64,000 nucleotides of DNA from the NCBI GenBank assembly GCA_041392475.1, contig JAWKLZ010000002.1, positions 62,001 to 126,000 on the forward strand, given 5' to 3'. Position 1 is the stretch's first letter; every line of letters begins with the position of its first letter. Of this stretch, positions 27,183 to 34,988 are shown one piece after another. Source of the stretch: Chitinophagales bacterium (GTDB lineage: Bacteria > Bacteroidota > Bacteroidia > Chitinophagales > UBA2359). The notes below the pieces were generated by a model. It had not been told where the DNA came from. It ran no database searches and saw only the letters and a list, made by a program, of their open reading frames with translations. The position numbers and the translations under genes were made by a program.

Positions 27183-27695
27183 TTATGGAGAGGAGAGTTT
27201 TTTTAGAAAGTTCGCAATTTCACCATCACTTTTTAGGATATAGATTGTAACCTCTTCTTTTGCAAACTCCAATAAACGCAACATCTTTGGGCGGCTTCGT
27301 TGGGGAAATTTCCACAGATAGGTCAAAAATTCTACAGAGATTTTTTCTGGACAACCCTCTGCCATGCTTGGACGGTCGCTACCGTGGTATTGAAGGTTTC
27401 TTTTTAGGACTCTTATGATGCACTTCCATCTCGGAAAATCCAAAAAAATGACGGTATCGGCTTTGGCCAACCTCATTTCCAAGGTATTAGAATAATTCCC
27501 ATCCATTATCCACATTTCACCATCCATCAAGTGCTTTATTTTTTGTTCCCAATCAGGTTTGGTGGGTTCCACCCAGTTTGCACTCCAATAGTGTTGGTCT
27601 AAATGAATGAGAGGAATTTGCAAGATTTTTTGCAGTCGAATCGATAGCGTAGATTTACCTGAGCCTCCACTGCCGATGATAAGTATTCTTTTCAT
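27183..27695 (-). CDS. P-loop kinase-like protein (FlaR / topology-modulation type)
   Basis: 170 residues with Walker A GSGGSGKST at residues 8-16, the HLDQHYW segment and the WIMDGNYSNTLEMRL motif. These are typical of small adenylate-kinase-like proteins annotated as DNA topology modulation protein FlaR. That name rests on weak historical data, and the substrate is unknown. The Lrp regulator gene lies 44 bp upstream on the same strand, so the two may be co-transcribed. Confidence 0.85.
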   Translation of the reverse strand: MKRILIIGSGGSGKSTLSIRLQKILQIPLIHLDQHYWSANWVEPTKPDWEQKIKHLMDGEMWIMDGNYSNTLEMRLAKADTVIFLDFPRWKCIIRVLKRNLQYHGSDRPSMAEGCPEKISVEFLTYLWKFPQRSRPKMLRLLEFAKEEVTIYILKSDGEIANFLKKLSSP

Positions 27696-27739
27696 TCAGG
27701 TCCAGTAAATTGTAACAATGGTTTTGAGTTTTATTTTTT

Positions 27740-28228
27740 TTAAATTATTTCTATCTCTTCTTCAATAAGTCTAATCGGACGGTTGATGGTTTCTTCCAAA
27801 GAAATAAACGTTTCTGTACGTTGAATACCTTTGATGGGTTGTATTTTATCGTGCAATACTTCCTTGAGGTGATTGGTGTCTTTGCAGATGATTTTGACGA
27901 ACATACTATAAGTACCTGTGGTATAATTCAGACCTATTACTTCGGGAATGTTCTTCAATGCAGTTGCAACATCATCATACATAGAACTTTGTTGAAGGTA
28001 AACACCTAAAAAAGCGGTAACATCATAACCTAATTTTTCGTGATTGACCACGAGTTGATGTCGTTTGACAATTCCCATTTGTTCCATTTTCCGCATCCGC
28101 ACATGCACCGTTCCTGGTGATACATGGAGCAATTCTCCAATTTTTGTATAGGGAATTTTAGCATCTTCCATCAAGATTGATAATATCTGAAGATCTAAAT
28201 TATCAATATCATAATTTTTCTGTTCCAT
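27740..28228 (-). CDS. Lrp/AsnC-family transcriptional regulator
   Basis: 162 residues. An N-terminal helix-turn-helix (LDLQILSILMEDAKIPYTKI ... VSPGTVHVRMRKMEQMG) is followed by a RAM/ACT-like ligand domain (AFLGVYLQQ ... TGTYSMFVKIICKD). Members form octamers that sense amino acids. Its start faces the promoter of the tRNA-like array, about 80 bp away in the opposite direction. The ligand is not readable from sequence. Confidence 0.93.
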   Translation of the reverse strand: MEQKNYDIDNLDLQILSILMEDAKIPYTKIGELLHVSPGTVHVRMRKMEQMGIVKRHQLVVNHEKLGYDVTAFLGVYLQQSSMYDDVATALKNIPEVIGLNYTTGTYSMFVKIICKDTNHLKEVLHDKIQPIKGIQRTETFISLEETINRPIRLIEEEIEII

Positions 28229-28309
28229 TAAAAGCTAATTTTATCATTTTTTCAATAAAAATGCAAATTATTGAATAAAATGTAAATTTTAAAGCATTTC
28301 ATTAATAAA

Positions 28310-28341
28310 TTTGCAAGAAATGTTCGTTTATATTAACTTTG
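28310..28341 (+). promoter_or_regulatory. Consensus Bacteroidota promoter for the tRNA-like array
   Basis: TTTG at 28310-28313, a 20-bp spacer, then TAACTTTG at 28334-28341 fit TTTG-N19-21-TAnnTTTG without mismatch. The expected start of transcription is near 28347, some 57 bp before the first tRNA-like gene. This is one of the best promoters in the window and suggests strong constitutive expression. Confidence 0.75.
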
Positions 28342-28403
28342 TGATTGTAAGCTGACGGAAGTTAAACAAACAATCATTTTTTTAATATTTCGTCTATCAA
28401 TAC

Positions 28404-28533
28404 TGTAAGGTGATGAAATTGGCAGCCATGCCCTCTTGTCTCGGGGGTGGAGATTTCGGATAAATCTTTTCGCATTAGCTAAACGCAAAAGACTAACAAC
28501 TTCGTGAAGGTTCGAATCCTTCTCTTACAGCCT
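28404..28533 (+). tRNA. tRNA-like gene, copy 1 (Leu-type body, GUC triplet, giant variable arm)
   Basis: Acceptor TGTAAGG pairs with TCTTACA (one G-T wobble). U8, a 3-bp D-stem ATG/CAT and a D-loop with GG follow. The anticodon stem CCCTC/GGGGG encloses TTGTCTC with GTC at 28438-28440. The T-arm is GAAGG-TTCGAAT-CCTTC. Between anticodon and T-arm lie 58 nt instead of the 4-24 usual in tRNAs. They fold into a hairpin with AGATTT/AAATCT arms and a second TCTTTT.../...AAAAGA hairpin. The 3' end is GCCT, so unlike copies 2 and 3 the final A of CCA is not encoded. The body is class II tRNA-Leu-like. Whether it is charged or translated is unknown. Confidence 0.7.
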
Positions 28534-28651
28534 AATCGTTCTTTGTTTCAGTGACATGAGTTGAATAATATGAGTGATGGAAAATAAAAAGACGCTAAAT
28601 AACCAAAAATTATCCATCATTCCTAATTTTTCAATTTCATTCACGCAATAC

Positions 28652-28782
28652 TGTAAGGTGATGAAATTGGCAGACATGCCCTCTTGTCTCGGGGGTGGAG
28701 ATCTTGGATAAATCTTTTCCGCATTAGCTAAACGAAAAAGACTAACTACTTCGTGAAGGTTCGAATCCTTCCCTTACAGCCA
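28652..28782 (+). tRNA. tRNA-like gene, copy 2 (Leu-type body, GUC triplet, giant variable arm)
   Basis: 131 nt. Acceptor TGTAAGG/CCTTACA pairs fully, with discriminator G and an encoded CCA. The D-arm AAATTGGCAGA loop is that of Bacteroidota tRNA-Leu. The anticodon loop TTGTCTC is unchanged from copy 1 (GTC at 28686-28688). The T-loop TTCGAAT is canonical. The variable region is 59 nt. Its first hairpin is weaker (AGAT/ATCT), while the second keeps its CTTTT/AAAAG helix although its inner bases differ from copy 1. It is separated from copy 1 by about 118 bp of unrelated sequence, so the copies are not a simple recent tandem block. Confidence 0.7.
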
Positions 28783-28836
28783 AACCGTTCTTTTTTTACT
28801 GAATTTTCCAACTGTTGAACAACTTCAACAGCACAC

Positions 28837-28967
28837 TGTAAGGTGATGAAATTGGCAGACATGCCCTCTTGTCTCGGGGGTGGAGATTCTGGATAAATCT
28901 TTTCCGCATTAGCTAAACGAAAAAGACTAACTACTTCGTGAAGGTTCGAATCCTTCCCTTACAGCCA
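28837..28967 (+). tRNA. tRNA-like gene, copy 3 (Leu-type body, GUC triplet, giant variable arm)
   Basis: 131 nt, nearly identical to copy 2; the few differences fall in the loop of the first variable-arm hairpin (AGATT-CTGGATA-AATCT). All tertiary-contact bases expected of a tRNA are visible (U8, A14, GG in the D-loop, TTC and A58 in the T-loop), and CCA is encoded. GTC is at 28871-28873. A strong terminator starts 4 bp after the CCA, so this is the last gene of the transcript. Confidence 0.7.
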
Positions 28968-28970
28968 CTA

Positions 28971-29006
28971 AACCTCCAATTCGATACACAGAATTGGAGG
29001 TTTTTT
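28971..29006 (+). terminator. Rho-independent terminator of the tRNA-like array
   Basis: AACCTCCAATTC and GAATTGGAGGTTTTTT form a 12-bp perfect stem with a T-run, immediately after copy 3. Confidence 0.92.
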
Positions 29007-29168
29007 CATTTTAACATCACACAACGGGAGATATTTAGAAACCCTCCCTTAGTCCTGCAATCAAAAGTAAATTGATTTGGCGTGTTTAAATAATCGTCCT
29101 ACAAAAAAGGTTCTACTAAAAAGTAGAAAGATGTGTACATTTAGTTTTTTCGAGAAAACGAACTACAC

Positions 29169-30949
29169 ATGAACACTTTATTAGCAGAACCAAGTTCTTT
29201 GACAAAATCGTATAAATTTATCCGCCGAGCAGATATAGATTCAGATTTACGCTTAAAAATAGGGATAATCGGCTATTTTTTCAAACAGCATGGGCAAATC
29301 ACGAGATTATCAAGAAAATATTCGGTCTGTCGCACCTTTGTTTATGAATTAATAAACCGCGTAGAAACTCGTTTGGACGGACTATTTGAAGCATCTATTG
29401 AAGCGAATTTGATTTGTGCTGAAAAACGAGCTGAGTCGGTGCGAAAAATTTTGGAGTTTCGTTTGATAGGCAAATGTAGTTTGAATTCGATTAGTGAATT
29501 CATTGGTTTATCAGACCCTATACTACCTTTAGACTTTGGACAGATTTAGAGTTATCAAATACTTGAAAAATGCTTGTTTTCAAGTATTTGACAGTTAGTT
29601 TTTTGTGACTCAAACCATTATTTGGACTCTTGAACTTATGGGGTAATTTTCAAGAGTCCAAATAATGCTGCCTTAAATGGTTGGTTTAATCGTAACTGGT
29701 TCAATACCATACAAAATTTGTAATCACTAAACACAAATTTCGTCCAAAGTCTAAACTACCTAATTCTACTTGCTTTATTAGCAAGACATTGAAAGATTTA
29801 GGTTCAAGATTAGGGAAGATGGTGATATGGAAAGGGGCAGTACATTATGCAAGTGACGAGATTTACATGATAGGTCATCAACCCGTGTTAGTGACGGTTG
29901 ATCCTGTGAGCAGTGTTATTTTACGCATGGAATTGTTTGAAGCCTTGACGAAAGAAGCTTGGGAGAATCATTGGCAAGCATTGGAAGATGCAGGTATAAA
30001 ATGTTTGGGTTTAGTGAAGGATGAAGGCGTATTGATGAAAGCTGCTCATGAAACATCTCATTCAGCGATACCTGTTCAAACGGATAGTTTTCATGCAATT
30101 AGCCATCGTTTGGGCGTATTTGTGGCTCGCTTAGAAAAAAAAGCATATAAGGCTATCGAAAAAGAATACAAACAGAAGGGAGTGGCTCAAAGAGCTGTTA
30201 GTGTACGGGTAAAAGCAGCTAAAATAGCAAAGTATGAAAAATCTTGCGAACAAACCATCGAGGCAATAGAGCAATATGAGCAGTTTCAATTTCTCTATAC
30301 TTGTATCTACAATCAACTGAATTGTTTTGATTACAGGTACAATGCTCGCAGTCGTGTTCAGGTAATTGAAGAAGTAGCCTGTGCCTTGCAATGTATGAAA
30401 GAGTTGAATATTCCAAAACTGGACAAGGAAATTAAAGCCATTGAGAAGTTACTACCCAACTTATTTGATTATTTGCCAAAAGCTGGACTCATCCAATCTC
30501 AGTTACAACAAGAATTGGGAATCATTCCCGCTTATTTTTGGATATATGCTTGGCAAAATGATAAGAAAAATCGGAAAACTAAAAACAATCAGAAAGCTAA
30601 GTATTTCAAAACAAAGGCTTTGACTGCTTTAGAATTACTCAAAGAACACTATGAGACAGAGGGTAAATCAGACATAGAGTGGCAGGAACTCAAAAAATAT
30701 GTCTTTGATAAATTAGATGCTATTGTACAAAGTTCCGCTTTAGTTGAAACTATCAATTCTCTACTAAGACCTTATATGGATAGTGCTCGTAATCAAATAT
30801 CGCAAGAACAACTCAATCTGATTCGATTTTACCTCAACCATAGGGTCTATAAAAGAGGCAAGAGAAAAGGCTACTCTCCTTTTGAGTTACTCTCAGGTAA
30901 AAAGATAGAGAAGAATTGGGTCGAACAACTTTTGACCATAGTAGGCTAA
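29169..30949 (+). pseudogene. Transposase, split by an inserted element
   Basis: Two frames (29169-29549 and 29789-30949) belong to one protein. Removing 29528-29755 plus one 5-bp duplication joins ...GLSDPILP in frame to NSTCFISKTLKDLGSRLG..., giving a protein of about 515 residues. The N-terminal part has a helix-turn-helix look (QITRLSRKYSVCRTFVYELI). The second part has an RNase H-like core with DEIYMI, DSFHAISHRL and a C-terminal E in a helix (SALVETINSLLRPY). These suggest a DDE transposase of a family I cannot name. The element is inactive unless the insertion is lost. Confidence 0.82.
29528..29755. mobile_element. MITE-like element with nested hairpins and 5-bp target duplication
   Basis: 228 bp bounded by terminal inverted repeats TTTAGACTTTGGAC and GTCCAAAGTCTAAA and flanked by CTACC at 29523-29527 and 29756-29760. 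Inside are two perfect hairpins: 15-bp arms at 29555-29591 (TCAAATACTTGAAAA) and 18-bp arms at 29617-29666 (ATTATTTGGACTCTTGAA). It has no open frame. A decayed pair of similar ends lies at 16697-16848, so the element is probably present elsewhere in the genome. Confidence 0.85.
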
Positions 30950-31173
30950 TTATCTGCCTCCACATAAATGGTGCTTTATTCTTGGTAGGAAACATTTGTG
31001 CTTTCCTACTTTTTCGAGCTTAACTTTATGCGTAAAAGTGTCCACTACTTTTGACCTTTTAGGAAACACGCCAATATTTTAGAATCGAATTCAAATATTG
31101 AAGTATCGAGAACTGTTTATCAGTATGCTTTTTAATTGTCATTGTCATTTATTCATTAGTTTTACCACATACT

Positions 31174-31926
31174 TCAAAGCTTAATCGTTTCCACTCGTTT
31201 GCTCCAATACACATTGTCCACCAATACCAAGAACAGATAAACAGGTGCAATCAATGCTGTACCTGCCCATCCAAAAATAAAGACAGCAGAAAAGCTGAAT
31301 ACCAAGCAAATCAATTGAAGCAAGTTTGCTTTGAAGCCACGTTTCTTAAATTTGAAGGAAAACATGGGAACTTCTGACACCATTAGATAAGAAATCAGGA
31401 GAGTAAGCGTGTAAAGAAAATAGAGGTTCAGAATGAATGGTTCAAAGGTAGTAGCATAACGCACATCGTTGATAACCCAAATCAAAGAGGTAATCGCACC
31501 CGTAGCAACAGGAGTGGCCAAACCCAAAAACTTTTCGGTTTGCCGTTCATCTACATTGAATTTTGCCAATCGAATAGCCGCACAAATGGACACCAAAAAA
31601 GCGGGAGCTAAATAGAATAATTCTATTTCTTCAATGCCTTTTGTTTTTAAATAAGTGATTTCGAGCATTTTGTAGAGTGTAATCCCAGGGACAATCCCAA
31701 AGCTTACCATATCTGCCAAAGAATCCAACTCCTTACCGATTGTAGAAGTCACTTTCAACAAGCGAGCTGCAAAACCGTCAAAAAAATCGGCAAAACCAGC
31801 GGCCAATAACAAGAAAGGAACGGCAATCAAACGATCATCGAAAGCAGCTACAATCGCCAAGCAACCCAAAAAAAGATTGGTCAGCGTCAGAAGATTGGGA
31901 ATATATGTTCTCTTAAAGAATTTCAC
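31174..31926 (-). CDS. pssA: CDP-diacylglycerol--serine O-phosphatidyltransferase
   Basis: Makes phosphatidylserine from CDP-diacylglycerol and serine, the precursor of phosphatidylethanolamine. A 250-residue integral membrane protein. The CDP-alcohol phosphotransferase motif is seen as DGFAARLLKVTSTIGKELDSLADMVSFG (shown here as DG-AR-G-D-D with correct spacing) near residues 49-75, followed by several transmembrane helices. The short form without a cytoplasmic domain is the type-II enzyme usual in Bacteroidota and Gram-positives. Confidence 0.93.
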   Translation of the reverse strand: MKFFKRTYIPNLLTLTNLFLGCLAIVAAFDDRLIAVPFLLLAAGFADFFDGFAARLLKVTSTIGKELDSLADMVSFGIVPGITLYKMLEITYLKTKGIEEIELFYLAPAFLVSICAAIRLAKFNVDERQTEKFLGLATPVATGAITSLIWVINDVRYATTFEPFILNLYFLYTLTLLISYLMVSEVPMFSFKFKKRGFKANLLQLICLVFSFSAVFIFGWAGTALIAPVYLFLVLVDNVYWSKRVETIKL

Positions 31927-31950
31927 TCAGTTGGGTTTTTCGTTATCTTA

Positions 31951-32034
31951 AGAACGCTTCAAAAAAACTCTACAAAATCAATTTCATAAATAAGGTGATT
32001 TTGAAGTGCATTTTAAATCTTTATTTTCATTTGA
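31951..32034 (+). repeat. Dispersed intergenic repeat, copy 1
   Basis: About 84 bp beginning AACGCTTCAAAAA and ending TTTTCATTTG. A diverged copy in the same orientation is at 36453-36531. It lies between pepP and pssA. Confidence 0.55.
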
Positions 32035-32037
32035 TTC

Positions 32038-33339
32038 TTAAAATGGCATACTCACCAGCATCAACTCTTCAATTTCTTCTACTTCAACAGGAATATTTGC
32101 CATCAAATCAACAGGGGCACCATTTGTGACTAAAATATCGTTTTCTATGCGGATTCCCAAATTTTCTTCTTGGATATAAATTCCTGGCTCACAAGTAAAA
32201 ATCATTCCCGCTTCCATAGGGCGGTAGCGATGTCCTACATCGTGAACATCTATGCCTAAGAAGTGGGAAGTGCCGTGCATAAAATATTTTTTATACAAAG
32301 GTTTGTCTTTGTCTTGATTCGCAACCGCTTTTTTGTCCAATAGTCCCAGTTGAATCAATTCAGATTCTACAATTTTAGCGACTTCCTCATTGTAGTCCTT
32401 TAAGGTGATACCAGGTCGCAGCATTTTTGTAGCTTCGTTTTTGATTCGCAATACTGCATTGTAAACTGCTGCTTGCCGCTCGGTAAAACTGCCATTGACA
32501 GGAATCGTGCGGCTCAAATCGGCTGCATAGTTGGCATATTCTGCTCCAAAGTCCATCAACAAAACGTCCCCATCTTTGCATTGTTTGTTGTTGTCAACAT
32601 AATGTAGGATGCAAGAATCTCCACCCGAAGCAATGATAGAAGGATAAGCTGCACCTGTGGCACGATTGATTAAAAACTCATGTAGAATTTCAGCTTCAAT
32701 TTCATATTCATATACCCCTGCTTTTACAAACTGCAATACCCTTCTGAAGGCTTTCTCGGTAATATTGCAGGCGTGTTGAATCAGTGCTATTTCCAAATTA
32801 GATTTCACTGCACGCAGTTCGTGTAGGATAGGAGCAGCACGATAATATTGGTGAAGGGGATATTTTTGTCGAAGTTCATGAACAAAACGCATTTCTTTAT
32901 CCAACACAGGAGAGGGAACTCTGCCATGTTCATTGAGATTGAGGTAGCAGTTTTCTGCCAAAAACATCAATTCGGGGAGATAAGTCCAAAGTTGGTTTGT
33001 CCAAAAGATTTTATCTATGCCAGAGGTTGTCTTCGCTTCTTCAATCGAATATTTGTGCCCTTCCCAGATAGTAAGCGTTTCGTTGGTGCTGCGGATAAAC
33101 AGAATTTCCCGCATTTCTTCACGGACGCAATCTGGAAACAAAATCAAAATGGTCTTTTCTTGATCAATGCCTGACAGATAAAAAAGATCTGGATTCTGAC
33201 GAAAAGTGTGGTGACTATCCGCACTGCGGGGCATTTCGTCGTTGGATTGGAAAATGGCGATAGAGTTGGGCTTCATTTTGGCAACAAAGCGGGCTCTGTT
33301 TTCTTTGAATAATTTATTGTTGATAGCCTCGTATTTCAT
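32038..33339 (-). CDS. pepP: Xaa-Pro aminopeptidase (aminopeptidase P, M24B)
   Basis: Removes an N-terminal residue next to proline; a two-metal pita-bread enzyme. 433 residues: an N-terminal AMP_N domain (MKYEAINNKLFKENRARFVA ... NSIAIFQSND), then the M24 domain. Metal ligands are visible as LLMDFGAEYANYAADLSRT (two Asp), HGTSHFLGIDVHD (His), CEPGIYI (Glu) and IRIENDIL (Glu). No signal peptide, so cytoplasmic. Length and domain order match PepP. Confidence 0.95.
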   Translation of the reverse strand: MKYEAINNKLFKENRARFVAKMKPNSIAIFQSNDEMPRSADSHHTFRQNPDLFYLSGIDQEKTILILFPDCVREEMREILFIRSTNETLTIWEGHKYSIEEAKTTSGIDKIFWTNQLWTYLPELMFLAENCYLNLNEHGRVPSPVLDKEMRFVHELRQKYPLHQYYRAAPILHELRAVKSNLEIALIQHACNITEKAFRRVLQFVKAGVYEYEIEAEILHEFLINRATGAAYPSIIASGGDSCILHYVDNNKQCKDGDVLLMDFGAEYANYAADLSRTIPVNGSFTERQAAVYNAVLRIKNEATKMLRPGITLKDYNEEVAKIVESELIQLGLLDKKAVANQDKDKPLYKKYFMHGTSHFLGIDVHDVGHRYRPMEAGMIFTCEPGIYIQEENLGIRIENDILVTNGAPVDLMANIPVEVEEIEELMLVSMPF

Positions 33340-33523
33340 GTAGGAGATTGTTTGTAAATTGATTTACAAGTTTACAACAATTCTAAAATCTTTCAAACTT
33401 TTGATTTTTTTTCCCTTTTTTTATTTTTTTTTGAAACTATTTATAAAAGAACTCCGTAAATATAATTGTGTAAACAGTAAAGCTTAAAGAGTTAACATTA
33501 TTTCAAAAAATTACCATTTTTGG

Positions 33524-33557
33524 ACCTTTCTATTTCAATATAGAAAGGTTTTTTTTT
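33524..33557 (+). terminator. Hairpin with T-run in the pepP/PKD-gene gap
   Basis: ACCTTTCTAT and ATAGAAAGGT around TTCAAT, then nine T. It sits in a 378-bp gap (33340-33717) with no + strand gene upstream of it, so it may end a short RNA starting near 33465. A weak -7-like TATAATTG lies there. Nothing else is seen in the gap. Confidence 0.55.
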
Positions 33558-33717
33558 GCCATCTTCGATGCCTTTTTTTAGCTCTCCTTTATTAACCATT
33601 TGAAATCCAATATATTAATTGCCTTTTGTTATATTATTCAATCTTTTTGTTGAAATATGAAACTACTGTGACAAAAAAGGCGTATATGAAGATAAAGAAT
33701 AACAAGTCCCAAAGCCC

Positions 33718-34332
33718 ATGAGAAACTTATTACTTTTATTAATCACCCTTTTTATCTTCAATACTGCATATGCAGATTGTGATTTAAGCCCCAAATTTTC
33801 GTATGCTACCAAGGGCTTGAAAGTTAGTTTTGATAACAAATCGAAAGGAGATTACAACGAAATGGAATGGCAGTTTGGAGATGGAACAACATCCTTTGAC
33901 AACCATCCCAAACATACTTATGAAGAAGCAGGTATTTATGTTTTCTCATTGACGATTTCTAACAATGAAGGATGCAGCGAAACCTTTGAAGGTAAAGTTT
34001 ATGTGTTTAACATTCAGCACAAAAGAGAAACAAAACCAGTTGAAGAAGAAGTTGTAGAACACGTCAATGTATTGGCAAGTCTTAGCAACTATCCTAATCC
34101 TGTTTCTACGCACACTACCATGTCTTTTGAAGTGAGTGAATCGGCAGATGTTCAAATCAATCTGTATGACATGATGGGAAGATTGATTGACATAGTGATG
34201 CCTAAGCAAAATGTATATGCAGGACGACATGAATTAACCTACTATCGTCGAAACTACATCTTGCCAGGTACTTATCTTATCACAGCAATCAGTGACAATC
34301 GCAGATGGACCCGAAAGATGATTGTACAATAG
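33718..34332 (+). CDS. PKD-domain protein with T9SS type A sorting domain
   Basis: 204 residues. A signal peptide (ending TAYA) is followed by one PKD domain (about 25-100, with MEWQFGDGTTSFDNHPKHTY and YVFSLTISNNEGC), a short linker, and a C-terminal T9SS type A domain (YPNPVSTHTTMSFEVSESAD ... VQINLYDMMGRLID ... PGTYLITA). It is a small cargo of the type IX secretion system, exported and attached to or released from the surface. Function of the PKD part is unknown. A terminator follows. Confidence 0.9.
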   Translation: MRNLLLLLITLFIFNTAYADCDLSPKFSYATKGLKVSFDNKSKGDYNEMEWQFGDGTTSFDNHPKHTYEEAGIYVFSLTISNNEGCSETFEGKVYVFNIQHKRETKPVEEEVVEHVNVLASLSNYPNPVSTHTTMSFEVSESADVQINLYDMMGRLIDIVMPKQNVYAGRHELTYYRRNYILPGTYLITAISDNRRWTRKMIVQ

Positions 34333-34376
34333 TATTGGTCGGAAAGTAATAATATCAAATCATTTTTTGGGAAAAT

Positions 34377-34408
34377 AAAAAGGGCAGTCAATTTTGACTG
34401 CCCTTTTT
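34377..34408. terminator. Bidirectional terminator between the PKD gene and the glmS tail
   Basis: AAAAGGGCAGTCAA and TTGACTGCCCTTTTT form an 11-bp stem with A and T runs, serving both the upstream + gene and the original glmS on the minus strand. Confidence 0.88.
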
Positions 34409-34421
34409 GCGTTTTTGCATC

Positions 34422-34571
34422 TTACTCCACCGTCACCGACTTCGCCAAGTTTCGAGGTTGGTCCACATTGCAGCCCCGCATCAGCGCAATGTGATAGGCT
34501 AGCAATTGAAGGGGAATAACCGATAAAATTGGAGTCAAAGGCTCCGCTGTTTCAGGAATTTTCACCACAAA
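34422..34571 (-). pseudogene. glmS: glmS 3' remnant (last ~50 codons)
   Basis: The minus strand encodes KIPETAEPLTPILSVIPLQ, then LLAYHIALMRG and the terminal CNVDQPRNLAKSVTVE of glucosamine--fructose-6-phosphate aminotransferase, with the normal stop and terminator. Upstream of about 34571 the homology stops abruptly and transposase sequence in the opposite direction begins. About 90% of the gene is missing. GlmS is normally essential for amino-sugar synthesis, so an intact copy should exist elsewhere, or this is a rearrangement or assembly junction. Confidence 0.88.
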
Positions 34572-34574
34572 TGG

Positions 34575-34849
34575 GATTTCAAGGTATTGCGAGTATTTAT
34601 ATATGTGGAGCATTAGTGATTCCTTATAAAAAGAAACGTGCTAAAAAAAGTGTCAATAATGAACTAACAATCGAACAAAAACAATATAACAAAGAAGTAG
34701 GTAAGCAACGTATTGCAGTGGAGCATAGTATTGGAGGAATGAAACGTTATCAGATATTAGTTAGAAGAAATCGTTGTAAATCTAATATTCACGTCAATGA
34801 TATTGTAGTAATATGTGCTGCTCTCTGGAACTTTTCTATTACTACATAA
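34575..34849 (+). pseudogene. IS5-type (DDE_Tnp_4) transposase, C-terminal fragment
   Basis: The fragment carries EQKQYNKEVGKQRIAVEHSI then GGMKRYQIL and NDIVVICAALWNF, the C-terminal block of IS5-group transposases with the catalytic Glu in VEH. No N-terminal half is present. An in-frame ATG upstream at 34529 lies in glmS sequence, so that start is spurious. The left edge is fused to glmS within about 10 bp. Confidence 0.8.
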
Positions 34850-34875
34850 GTAATTAAAAGTCAATTTACAGCAAG

Positions 34876-34980
34876 TCTATTAATAATCGAATCAAAATGA
34901 TTAAAAGAAGAGCCTTTGGCTTTGATGATTTTGAGAGGTTTAGGAGACGAATTTTAGTCGAATTTATGGATTTCCACTAA
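34876..34980 (+). pseudogene. ISL3-type transposase, last 34 codons
   Basis: In frame from 34876 the sequence reads SINNRIKMIKRRAFGFDDF and then ERFRRRILVEF before a TAA at 34978-34980. INN-KIK-IKR-A-G-F-FRLR is the conserved C-terminal block of ISL3-family transposases. Only this tail remains, between two other IS fragments. Confidence 0.7.
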
Positions 34981-34988
34981 AACCTTCT

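Larger units (their letters stand above)
29077..31074 (+). mobile_element. Insertion sequence, interrupted by a MITE-like element
   Basis: The ends carry an 11-bp inverted repeat, TTGGCGTGTTT (29077-29087) and AAACACGCCAA (31064-31074). Total about 2.0 kb, or about 1.77 kb without the inner insertion. It contains one transposase gene, broken in two. I see no clear target duplication at the outer ends. The family is not assigned. Confidence 0.75.

Noticed and set aside
28448..28507. Group I or other intron in the tRNA-like genes
   Set aside because: Too short for a group I intron, and the anticodon stem closes immediately, so no split of the anticodon loop is needed.
28404..28967. Ordinary tRNA-Asp genes
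   Set aside because: The triplet is GUC, but the D-arm is Leu-type, position 37 is U, and 58-59 nt lie in the variable region; tRNA-Asp is class I with a 5-nt variable loop.
34529..34574. ATG of the IS5-type transposase fragment
   Set aside because: The codons before about 34575 are antisense to glmS; the open frame crosses the junction by chance.
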